64,000 nt of DNA, taken from Oscheius tipulae (Eukaryota; Nematoda; Chromadorea; Rhabditida; Rhabditidae). Positions 50,501-60,901 of the stretch are shown here, piece by piece; position 1 is the first letter of the stretch; the number at the start of each line of letters is the position of its first letter. The translations under genes were made by a program, and so were the position numbers. The stretch is from positions 4,774,001 through 4,838,000 of the forward strand of contig JASJZH010000006.1 of the NCBI GenBank assembly GCA_037178975.1. The letters are read 5' to 3'. Under the pieces are notes generated by a model. The model saw only the letters and a list, made by a program, of their open reading frames with translations. It ran no database searches and was not told where the DNA came from.

Positions 50501-50575
50501 ATGAGGATTCTGCGGTGCAAGTTCAAAACGGAAAGACCAAACGTAAATCGCAACGCCTACCTTCGTCGGCAATAA
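47533..50575 (+). CDS. gar-3: Muscarinic acetylcholine receptor, GAR-3 type
   Basis: A seven-helix receptor coupled to Gq. Exons include 47533-47607, 48060-48209, 48251-48338, 48378-48457, 48497-48602, 48643-48739, 48778-48904, 48948-49005, 49050-49115, 49223-49344, several small exons to about 50060, and then 50090 to 50575. Helix 2 has LAVADIAIG. The helix 3 end carries [16 protein letters not shown], the muscarinic form of the DRY motif. Helix 6 has [14 protein letters not shown] and helix 7 [14 protein letters not shown]. The third intracellular loop is very long, rich in Ser, Lys and Arg, and split into many exons. The N-terminus (SQLFQM) and helices are closest to C. elegans GAR-3. The first coding intron is 452 nt, much longer than the rest. 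A 42-nt segment (49929-49970) can be spliced or kept in frame. It acts upstream of PLC-beta, also encoded in this window. Confidence 0.94.
48088..48111 (+). repeat. gar-3: Perfect 8-bp inverted repeat in gar-3 exon 2
   Basis: CCGTGGTT is followed 8 bases later by AACCACGG, making a GC-rich potential hairpin in the extracellular N-terminal coding region. It may be chance codon use. Confidence 0.6.
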
Positions 50576-50974
50576 CTCTTCATCCCGGTATACTTTGTGA
50601 TCTACATGTAAGCCCTATGAGTGCTCAACAATCGCAACATCTGCGTTTGACGGGTAGCCCCATTTCACAGTATTTCGATAACTCTTTTGTTAACCGTCCT
50701 GCTCAGGTTCTTCAGTTGTCATAGCTCTGCTCTGTTCATTATTTCACACCCTCACAAGCCTGTAGTTCGAGGATCAAAATGGGAAATCCAAACGTTAATC
50801 ATTTTTTCTTTTGCTCATACAATTTGTATTTCCAAGTAAAGAAAGTTTATTAACTGATATCACGGGGGTTGAAAGACTTGTTTTACTTCACCTTAGTTCG
50901 ACTCTTTTCCAGGAAGAAGCTGTAGTTTTCTGCCCATAACTTCTAAAAACTTCGATATTTAGCGATTCTCCAAT
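50576..50974. other. Convergent intergenic region
   Basis: About 400 bp between the gar-3 stop and the stop of the convergent vWA gene. It contains both 3' UTRs. An open frame to 50724 overlaps the end of gar-3 in another phase and is taken as a shadow. Confidence 0.5.
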
Positions 50975-53900
50975 TCATCGTACCTGCTGCCTCCAGATCC
51001 AAATGCTTATGCTTTCCGTTTGCGTCATTACAAATACAGATCCATCAAAACGAGTCACGGGTAGCAGCTTTTCCTTATTGAAGCTTTTGGACACCATTCC
51101 GAGGACCTGCAGGGGATCATTACTCGAAAAAATGAAGAGGGTTACCTTGATTTGAAGTTTCTCATGAATGTAGTTTGTTGCCTTTTCCAGATTGTCATCA
51201 GATCCTCCATCACTAGCCACGCAGAGGATCTAAAATATATTAACTATTAACAATGTTCGTTCTACTTGAAGTCGATCGTGCCTTGGAGTTGGCATAAGTT
51301 TGTGCTTCTTCTTGGCCTCTTTCATGTTTTGCTCGTTGTAAAGCACTCCAGCTGCGAATGACAGAGCCTTTGCCAGCATTGTAGCTCCGCCAGTGTAAGA
51401 CATCCTTTGCACACCTTCTGAACAATAGCAACTGTAAATACAACCTAAGGCTCACTTTTCACACTAGTAATGGAGTAGTATTTATCAAATCCAAACACGA
51501 CACTCGGTTCTTGAGCGTACTGTATCAATGCTACTCTAGATCTTCCTGCAGCTATATCCACATCGTCCAGTAACTTGCACACGTTCTCTTTCATCTGTGA
51601 ACACTAGATAAATCACAACATAGCGAAAACATACGACATCAAAGTTTGTGATTCCTATACTGCTCGAGCTATCCACCAAAAAGAGGATGTCAACTGGAGG
51701 AAGGGCCCTATATACAAAATTTTTTTAGTTATATGATAATCATTCCTGGCAGGATGGTTTGCCGGAAGTGATCCAACATTTGGTGGTGGACTTCTTGCGT
51801 CCATGGAGTCGTCGGTAGTCTCTGTATATTCAGAAGAATCTGTAGAGTTCCAGTTGGGATCTAAACAATTCTGTTTAACATCAAAAAACAACTGACTTCT
51901 CGAAGTATCTTCTCTGGATTTGTTTAAATTAAGTCTGGACACATGGTGTTTCGTTCTACGGCTTGTGGTTGGCTCTCTTTGATGCTGTCTGTCCCGGTCC
52001 GACTCGCTTTCGTCAATTTGGATGCCTTCCCTGTTCAATTCTTCGCTTGTTAGCCGTTCTCTGCCAGCATTGTTTCCACCATGTTCATGGTGCTGACCAT
52101 CAGTTTCGCGTTCAGAACGATGTCGATCACCGCCTCCATTGTGATCATCGTGTCCCTGTCCATCTCCTCGGTTTGTCCGATTTCCGTCATTTTTATTCGT
52201 ATCACCATTTCCGCTATTTTGAAACTGTACAGTTTGTCGATGGTCGTCTCCGAGAAATCTCGTGGATATTTTCCCGTTACTCACTTCAATCTGTAACAGA
52301 AGTATTGCCTGAAATAAGACCTTACCTCTTTGCCATCAATAGTGAGATGTATCGTATTGTCATGTCCTGCTTGTTGTGCGTTGGCCCTACGATGATCCTT
52401 TAAGTGAACATGTTCTTCCCTATCCTCATCTACAACGAATAAACATCGATGAACATTTCCAACCTTTCGTTGCGTAAACGGGTATGAATATTGATTGTTG
52501 TCCACTTTGACTAGTTGAAACCACTGGTGGACCCGAGCTGGTCATGTGTTTCTGTAACTCCAGTTGTTGGACCTTAAACAAATTGTGATTCACTTGCCAA
52601 ACTACAAGCCATACCTGTAATGTCTCTTGTTGTTTTCTGATATCATCAGCGTGTTTTTTGCTAGTTGCAATGTGCTCTTCCATTTGCTCATGGATTTTGG
52701 CAGTAAAGTACTCATTCTGTCTTCTTAGCATTCTTTCAGCTTCCGCCACACGTTTCTGATAGTTCAGTACTAAAACTGTGGGTATCGGTCCACACAATCT
52801 TCAGTACCTTGGTTTCTGTAGGAATAGATGGCATAAGCGGCTACTAACAAAGAAATTATGAACAGTAAAATGAGAATTCCAGTAACAAGCCAACAAACTG
52901 AGCCGAATCCGGATGCATTCACATCGCCTGAAGGTGTATTTTGAAACAAATATGAGGGTTTGTTTTGCTAAAAAAATACTCACACGCAACAGTCCACCAG
53001 ATAGTACTGGCAGTATCATGTTTGGTACATTTTGAAACATTCCAGTGCAAGTAGTTCCACCAACTAAGGTCAGGAATAGAGCTCATAAGAACCGACTACA
53101 GCAAGCTTCCGCGTGCCACTGCGTAGCAACCGCCTTGGGTGCATTATGAAACAACCAGCGATCGTAAACTTTGCTTTATGCGGTATCAAATTGTGAAACT
53201 TTCTCAATGTGTACCCAATCTTACCTATAAAAGAAGAGACGCTTTCACATAAAGGATCAGCCAGATTCGTTAAGGAATTGAAATCCACAGCATGCATTCG
53301 AATGGATGTGGCAGCAGCTTCAAACGTCTCACTCTGAACACAGATTTCGTTTGACAAAAACGTCTTATACTGATGGGACAGGACCACCAACACTGATTTC
53401 GTATGTATGGATGGGAGAAACTGGTGAGAACAGAACTTCAGTTGTCCCCTAAACTTTGACTATACGAGTTTTGATCCTTCTCACCACATGCGGCAGGTTG
53501 TATTTAGAGGAACCTAGCAGGACGATAACATCTGGTACCGCCTTGCGATTTCCCGGCAAAAGTACTTGCTTCGCCAGACTGTTCAATGTGGCTGCTGGAG
53601 TACAAGGAACCGTTTTTAAGAACGGATCACAAGGACTGTACGACAAGCTCTGAAAAATGGATTTAACAATATACAAAACTATTACTTGTAGTCTGGATTC
53701 CGCCTCGGCATTACTCTGACTCGAGTCCAAGTTGAACTCTACTTTCGCTTTTGGCGTATACTGGGCTACAGCCACATGCACTTTACTTGGTGAAATTGAC
53801 ATCGTACGAAATGTCTAAAACAGGCTCTGGGGGTCAATATTCTCAACGACCTGCCTTCCGAATGAAGTCCAGTTCATTGAGCTGCTCGTAAACATTGAGA

Positions 53901-54404
53901 TTTAGGGTGCCGTCGATAATAAATAAGACGTCACTGACAGGCCAACTGCAAGCAGAACCGAGAGGAAGCACCGAAGTTACATAAAGAAAAGTAATTAGCA
54001 TACGAGAAGAACTGCTTTGTTGTATTTCGTTCTGTTGTAGCGCGCTGTGGCAGTGTCCGTTCGTTGCCCTCGGCGACAAGGACAGCTTTAGGCAACAAAA
54101 AGCAAGGCAGTTCCCGAATTCGTAATAATTCTATCTTGATCTCTAGGTTTGTCCGGGGAAGTTTGCTTTTGGTCTGGTAGTTATACGATCCAGTCTTTAT
54201 TGTATTCAAAAGAACGTCAGAACGGAGGGGATTATGCACAAAACACGCACTGCACCGCTTTCGGTCGCGCATTTTAGGAAATGTCGACTCAATGGTACAC
54301 AAAACACTCAGGTAAGAATTCTTCTTTACGTCTTCTGAACATACGTGGACTTCCTGTGTGCCAGCAATGTTGCCATTGTAGTCAAGAGACATTTTTGGTT
54401 TCAT
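50975..54404 (-). CDS. Membrane protein with two von Willebrand A domains flanking a helix and coiled coil
   Basis: Roughly eighteen small exons on the minus strand. Reading N to C: an N-terminal region of about 150 residues (54404-54003); a first vWA-like domain beginning WPVSDVLFIIDGTLNLN with a degenerate metal site; and a membrane helix (LVTGILILLFIISLLVAA) near 52890-52830. Next come a coiled coil (QKRVAEAERMLRRQNEY, near 52750-52630), a low-complexity Gly/Asp/His/Arg segment, and a second vWA domain (VDILFLVDSSSSIG) with an intact DxSxS metal-binding motif, ending WRQQVR at 50975. The intron at 53815-53854 appears to be GC-AG. The N-terminus is uncertain: an ATG at 54001 would start a signal peptide directly in front of the first vWA domain instead. 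No orthologue is recognised, so the function (adhesion or matrix binding) is inferred. Confidence 0.68.
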
Positions 54405-54652
54405 AGTTTGGTCAGTGTTTATTGCTCTCGAAGTTCCGTTTGACAACAAAAACGATGTTTTCGCTAACTCTATGCGTCACTAAAATATTATGCTATTTCA
54501 TTTTTGGCGCAGCATCTTTCTCCCCTGTCTGTCATCGATTATAGCCACTGAATTCGAAATGTGCACAGGTGCCCTTTGACTGTTTCTCCCTATAACTTTG
54601 AACTTTTTCATCTTATCTCTGTTCTGATTAAGTTTATTCTTGAAGCCCTTTA

Positions 54653-54802
54653 TGGGGTGCGGTCCGAGCACTGAAGCCGAGAAAAGTGTTGTTGTATCTC
54701 CACAGCAATCGAAGAAACCATATCGACCACCTCCCACACAAGACAACAGGTCAAATCCGTACGAGGAGCTTTACAACAAACTCCGTCGGGACAATCCATT
54801 TT
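54653..54802 (+). CDS. Candidate N-myristoylated first exon (separate gene or RME-1 isoform)
   Basis: An ATG at 54653 gives MGCGPSTEAEKS, a strong N-myristoylation signal with an adjacent cysteine for palmitoylation. A Pro-rich stretch (KKPYRPPPTQDN) and a charged helix (YEELYNKLRRDN) follow. The frame then meets a GTGAGT donor near 54803 in phase 1. Downstream acceptors in the right phase exist at about 55012, where a terminal exon would end near 55120, and also at the RME-1 exons 56803 and 58429. Which is used cannot be told. The exon lies about 250 bp from the divergent vWA gene start. Confidence 0.5.
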
Positions 54803-55219
54803 ATCGTGAGTTAGCCTTTTTTGATGGACTGTTCTTGGACTCTAAATATCATTGTTTACTCTTAGTCACAGCTTTTTTATTGAGACTTTTAATGGTCGTG
54901 TCGCGGTGTGAATCCTTTTTGACACCTGGGAACCGACTTCACCTTTGTAAATGTCATGTTATTCATCTCCGTTCATCTTCCTATTATAGCTGAGTACGAG
55001 CGTTCGGATATTGTTTCCTGTGGAACATTTGTTAAACAATTCCCCATTCTGTCTCTATCATCTTCCCTAGCGAGGACTATCCGGCTGGCATTAACTTATC
55101 GTTTCATAAAACCCCACTGAGCTGTCAAGAGACTGTTATCTGGAACGTCTGCTTTTTTGGGAACTTTACAGTGTGACAGATCGCCCTCGGTGTATCCACG
55201 CAACTCCCATAGTAATTAG

Positions 55220-58200
55220 ATGTCGTTAACCGCTAACAACGCCGATATTCAACCGCTGGACAAACCGTCATCAGTGGATATGATGATGGAGATTTTACCT
55301 ACGCAAGAAGAACTTCAGGAGATACCGAAGGTTGATCATGATACCAAAAATCTTCATTCAACAGCTGACAACCTTCACGCTCAAACTATTTTGCAAGAAC
55401 ATCAGATACCCAAGATCGAAGTTACTCTGTGCCAAGAGCCTATGGAGTCTGTCAATGAAGACTGCGTCACCGATGATAAGATGGACACTGGCGAAGAGAA
55501 GCTGCCGGAAGAGAATTCCCAGGAGGCTGCCAATCATGTTGAAGATATTCTAATGGTGGAGGCAAAAACAGAAAATGTTGAAGATGCTGAGATTAATTGC
55601 AAAGGTAGCTTGGTTTCGGTTTCCACCTTCCAATCAATTTTTCAGAAACACGATCGCCTGAAGTGATTGTGCCTGCAGTTGTCGTTTCCGAGCAAAACAT
55701 AAATGGCGAGCATCTAATTGTGGAAGAAGGCACGCAAAATGAAGAAAACAACAGTTTTTCCGTCTTTTCAGAGAACGCGGATAATACCGTTTCTTCTGAA
55801 AAGGAGGCTGTAGTATCCTCTCCGTCCGGTATCGTCAAAGCTGTTTCTGTAGAACTTTCTCAAGACGTGGCCAATTCTCCAAAGTTGCATGAGAACGTGA
55901 TTGTTGTTACCACTGAAACCGACAAAACTACTTCTCTCAAAGACGCCACGAAAAATCCAGCGGATGTAACACATGTGGAGACAGTCGAAAAGGACAAGGG
56001 TGAGTAATGTTTTTTGGGCCTGAACAACTTCTTCAGTCGACGCAGCTGTGGATGTAGAGTCTGGCGCCCCTGTCTCTGTAAAAATGTCAGTCCCGTCCGA
56101 GACCTGCCCTCCGACTCCTACTCCTATTCCGCCGCCTCGTCGTCCATCTTCGACAGTCTTTGGAGCCACAATGGCCAAGAAACCCTCCAGTTCCTCGTTC
56201 CAGTCAGCCAAGCTGTTCTCTCTTCCTCGCAGTGGTCCTCCTTCTATAAGAGGTGTTTTACAATGGTTCGGGGATAGACAGCTAAGACGTGTTCGCAATA
56301 CAGCTGAACCTTTTATCAGACACTTGAAGTCGAGGTGCAATTTTTTTGGGGGTTTTCGATAGATAAGAGCCTGGAGGCAACAAGATAACACCACGCGTTG
56401 CAATGGCATCGAATCGGTGTACGTCTACCCTTTTCTCAATTGTTTTGTTTTGCTTTGCCACGCAAATTTACTTTGCTAGTTTTTTCTATTGAAACCGTTT
56501 CATTTATTTGGCTTATCTGCAAAGGGATGCAACGAGAGCACTGCACTCTCTTCACACTAAGAGTACACGAAAAAGCTAGTAGTCTGTTCAGTGTATCTGC
56601 GCATCCAACTCCACTCTCATATTTCGCTGTCAAAGTCAGTATTTGTTTTGCGGAAACCGTGATAAGCATTCTTTCAGGGTACTCACTCCGCTGAGACACT
56701 TATGTTACCATTGTTCTTCCTGCATGTTCTCTTACTTTCTTTAACTTTTTGAAATTTAGCCTCGCTTAATGCCTTCTGATACACCGTGGTTCTACAAAAC
56801 AGGTACAACAGAAACTAAGCGAAAAAATTCACGATCAACAAGCACACTAACATCTACCACTTTAACAGTCGCTCACGGTATGTCACACCCTCGCATGCCA
56901 ATTTGATCGGATGTCCTGTCGTCGACCTCTGTTTCAAAACGCTAGCCCCTCCCCCACAGACAAAAATTTCATTTTGTGATATTCGTCACCGTTCGTCGCC
57001 CACGTTTCTGAGCTGTTTCGAGTGTCTCTTCTTTGAAAAGCTCAAATCGATTTATTTGCGTGTTTTTCTCCAAATTGACCATATTTATGAAAAATCGTTA
57101 ATACTTGTCTGGTCAACGTTCTGTTAAACGCCGGTTGATCCTGCTAGCGAACGACCTGTGCGTGTGTTTCAGCCATCCAAACTGTCGCTCTCTACTGATC
57201 TCGCACGATCATATTTCATCGATTGCCAGCGGGCATGACCCTCTTGCACTTTTTCCAACTGATTGCCCACCATTTTTCGTCTCGTGTGCGCCATACCACA
57301 TGTTCAATTGAAAATTCCGCTCATTAACGTCATTTTGAGTGTCGAAATACTATGACTCACTAACAAAAGCGACAGCTGATTCATGTTGGTTTATTGGGAG
57401 AACATGGTGAGGCTCCCAGTGGAGTGGAAGTTTTGCGCGGTTCGAATTCCTCCCCTTGAGTCATTTTACTTTTGTTAAATGAGAACAGGTTTCCGGATCA
57501 CAGTAATGCGCGTTCATTGCGCACTACTGCTTTATTTCTTTCTCTTATTTTTACATTTTTGATAAAGTAACTCAAGATGCCCTGTAAAGGAAAAGTTGTA
57601 CGCAACTTGCGTGCTAATCCCATAGAGAACGCTTTGTGATATCTCGTCCGTCATATGGGGTCACCAGCCGGGCGAAGGTTAATCGTCTCACGAGCCTCAC
57701 TCTCTGACCTCCTCGTCGTCTGAGGAAAAGACCGTTGAGTCAGCGCGCGAAAAGAGACCACAGCCGTTTTTATTTCGGCCTAGCTCTATTGATCCGACCC
57801 CTACCGGCGCACCCACACCAAGTGACCATTCTTGAGCTTTTTGTCTGGTCATTAAGCAGCTCGCTCGCCTTTTCTTATCACATTCTTGATTGATTGACCT
57901 ACTATCACTTCTGTTATAATTCTAAGATTTCGCTCCTAAAAAATCGAAGCAGGCCGCTTTTCTGTTTGCGGTCGCTTTTGTTTTCTACAATTCCCATGTC
58001 AACATTTGTGGTATATTTTCGTCGAAATTTTCCAAGCACCTCCCAATTGAGAGCTGCACTTTTCTCTAAAACATCTTTCTTTTCTAAAACTTGTGAAACA
58101 TGGCGTGAGTGCTATTTTGTAACGTTTTCCGTTTCATATTTCGCTCGGATCTTCGATCTTTTTCACTGTTTGGAGACGCGTCCTTCGACGACCATTCGCA

Positions 58201-58457
58201 TGTATAGAGCCTTAGCCTGCCGCCTACTTTGCCTCCGTATCATGCTCGTTACGAGGCAAGAATCTCATTGGATAACGCCCTAGTTTACTCAGCTTTTCAT
58301 AATTGCTGCCCTCTGCATTGATTTTCGGCAACCATGTTGTTTATACTGACCTCTAGTGCGTTCCACTCTAGAATAATCTATCCCGCATTATCATAGAGCT
58401 TGAAATCATATTATCTCATTATCTTCAGAAGAGTCCACCCAAAAAAAGAAGAAAGGC
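55220..58457 (+). CDS. rme-1: Alternative long N-terminal region of RME-1
   Basis: Exons 55220-55604, 55646-55999, 56037-56252, 56803-56877 and 58429-58457 join in one frame, all through phase-1 introns, straight into the EHD start MFSWLGG. Together they add about 350 acidic, Ser/Thr/Val-rich and finally Pro-rich residues (TPTPIPPPRRPSS) with no known domain. The last piece reads EESTQKKKKG before the usual Met. C. elegans rme-1 is known to have isoforms differing at the N-terminus, so alternative first exons are plausible. The chain could also be a separate protein with its own stop at 56362 if the 56252 donor is not used. The 1.55-kb intron 56878-58428 has no recognisable content. Confidence 0.6.
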
Positions 58458-60901
58458 ATGTTCAGTTGGCTCGGTGGTGATTCTTCAAAGAAGAAGACTA
58501 AGGAGGTAAATATTTTAGAAGTTCATTTTATACTTCTTGTTCAGGTTCTCGAGAGTGTCAGCGATGGACTGAGAAAGATCTACAAGCAGAAACTTTACCC
58601 TCTGGAAGAGTTCTACAAATTCCACGACTTTCACAGTCCGGCTCTTGGTATGATTTTTTCTTGTAACTTTCCTAGTCTTTACCTCAGATGACCCTGATTT
58701 CGATGCCAAACCAATGATTCTGCTTGTTGGACAGTATTCCACTGGAAAGACCACGTTCATCCGCTATCTTCTGGAGCAAGACTTCCCGGGAATCAGAATA
58801 GGACCCGAGCCGACTACGGACCGATTCATCGCTGTGATGCATAGCGAAGAAGAAGGAGTCATCCCCGGTAACGCTCTTGTTGTCGACGCCAAGAAGCAGT
58901 TCCGTGCTCTCAGCGGGTAAGATCAATGCACAGTTTGAATTTCATACAAATGTTTCAGATTCGGAAACGCCTTCCTGAACCGCTTCCAGTGCTCGACTCT
59001 GCCTAACCAGGTCTTGGAAAGTATCACAATCGTTGACACTCCTGGTATTCTATCTGGAGAAAAGCAGAGGTAGGTATATTCTCCATCATTTTTCGTATTT
59101 TCCATCAGTCGCTATGATATTGGCGAGCAGCTAAGCGAACACAGGTCAGAGTGTGGCTGTTGCTACAGTTCATGTCTGATGTGCTATTCGTATTAACGCT
59201 ACTTAGATGCTCATAATAGCCCAGTGATCTCACACGCTTTTAATCTATTCTAGAATCGATCGTGGGTATGACTTCACTGGTGTCTTGGAGTGGTTCGCCG
59301 AGCGTGTCGACCGTATCATTCTTCTCTTCGATGCTCACAAGCTGGACATCTCTGACGAGTTCAAGCGCTGTATCGAGGCTCTTGGTGGCAACGAGGATAA
59401 GATTCGCATCGTTCTTAACAAGTCCGATATGGTCGATCATCAGCAGCTGATGCGCGTGTACGGAGCTCTCATGTGGTCTCTCGGGAAGGTGGGTGCTCAT
59501 AACCATAACCTAGTTCGTCAATCTGGATATTGTTAGACAAAAGTTATTTCCGAATAGTTAAAGAGCGACGTTAATGTTTCAGGTCTTCCGCACTCCTGAA
59601 GTCTCACGGGTTTATCTGGGCAGTTTCTGGGACAAACCGCTCACTCATGATATTAATCGGTAAGTATTTTTGTGGTAACGGTCAAATTTCTCTTCAGTCG
59701 TCTTTTCGTCGACGAACAACACGATCTCTTCCAAGATCTCCAAGCTCTGCCTAGAAATGCTGCCCTCCGCAAGCTCAATGATCTCATCAAGCGCGCTCGG
59801 CTGGCTAAAGTTCACGCGTATATCATCGCTGAGCTTCGCAAGCAGATGCCCAGCATGATCGGAAAGGAAAAGAAGAAGAAGGAGCTGATCCAGAACCTGG
59901 ACAAGATTTTCGAGCAGATTCAGAGGGAGCACAACATCTCTCCCGGAGACTTCCCCGACATTCAGAAAATGAGAGAGAAGCTCCAGAACCAGGACTTCAC
60001 CAAGTTCAACCCCTTGAAGCCCAAGCTTTTGGAGGTTGTCGACGGGATGTTGGCCACTGACATCGGTAAGAATGTTTACAATTCAATTTTAAACAATAGT
60101 TTCAGCTCGTCTGATGGCCCAGATCCCCAAGGAAGAACAGACCGCCAATGCCGGATCTCCCGAACAGCCCACCGTCCGTGGAGGTGCTTTCGCTCAGGCC
60201 CAGGAGGCAGAGACTCCCTTCGGCTTCGGACGAGTACGTTTTTCGCGGCTTCGTTTTTTTCAATAATCAGTTTTTAGTACAGCACAGTTTGGGTGAGACT
60301 TATGTAAATATTTGCGGTGTCCCTCTATTCATATCAAACCTAAAAACCATTTCCAAACGTCCGTCCAATCATAGCCTCACCGAAAAACCTTTTCACAGCG
60401 GGTCAATTCTATTCCTACCCTTACACAGAGCTGTTTTTCCAGTCAATCCCAAGACTTCCAAATTAACCAGCTTTATAAGTTTCTTTGATATATTCACATT
60501 TTCAGGGTGAAGGATTCGACAAGGGTGCCGATGAGCAGGGATGGGTCGTCAGTCGCGAGCGTACTTTTGCCGACTCCACCTTCGAGAGTCTTAACCCTGT
60601 CAGCGGATTCATTTCCGGACGTGCTGCCAAGGAGCACATGGTCAAGTCGAAGCTGCCCAATGCAGTTCTCGGAAAGATCTGGAAGCTGGCCGACGTCGAC
60701 CAGGATGGACAACTCGACGCTGACGAGTTCGCTCTTGCTAACTATCTGATCAATCTGAAGCTTGAAGGTAAGAACTTTTTGTTTTGTTTTGTGTATTGCC
60801 CCTTTTCAGGTCACGAGCTGCCTGCTGAATTGCCGGCTCACTTGATTCCTCCATCGAAGAGGGAGAAGGAAGCCGTCTACCCTAATTTAGATGAGGAGTA
60901 A
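58458..60901 (+). CDS. rme-1: EHD-family endocytic recycling ATPase RME-1
   Basis: A dynamin-like ATPase that tubulates membranes at recycling endosomes. Exons are 58458-58505, 58545-58647, 58688-58916, 58959-59069, 59254-59488, 59583-59659, 59698-60065, 60106-60233, 60506-60767 and 60810-60901. The P-loop is GQYSTGKTT. The switch-2 DTPG follows in [13 protein letters not shown], and the base-binding NKSD in [13 protein letters not shown] helical domain with [20 protein letters not shown] comes next. The C-terminal EH domain has an EF-hand loop ([13 protein letters not shown]) and the tryptophan in [10 protein letters not shown], which bind NPF-containing partners. The N-terminal [13 protein letters not shown] is one of several candidate starts. 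A 36-nt extra exon at 59109-59144 could be included. The poly(A) signal AATAAA is at 61121-61126. Confidence 0.96.

Noticed and set aside
50470-50724. 84-codon frame overlapping the end of gar-3
   Set aside because: The receptor frame with helix 7 and [13 protein letters not shown] is clearly the coding one; this is another phase.
51963-52403. 146-codon plus-strand frame
   Set aside because: It is antisense to the low-complexity Gly/Asp/His exon of the vWA gene.
57425-57445. B-box-like GGTTCGAATTCC
   Set aside because: Flanking bases do not form a T-stem, and no A-box or cloverleaf lies upstream.
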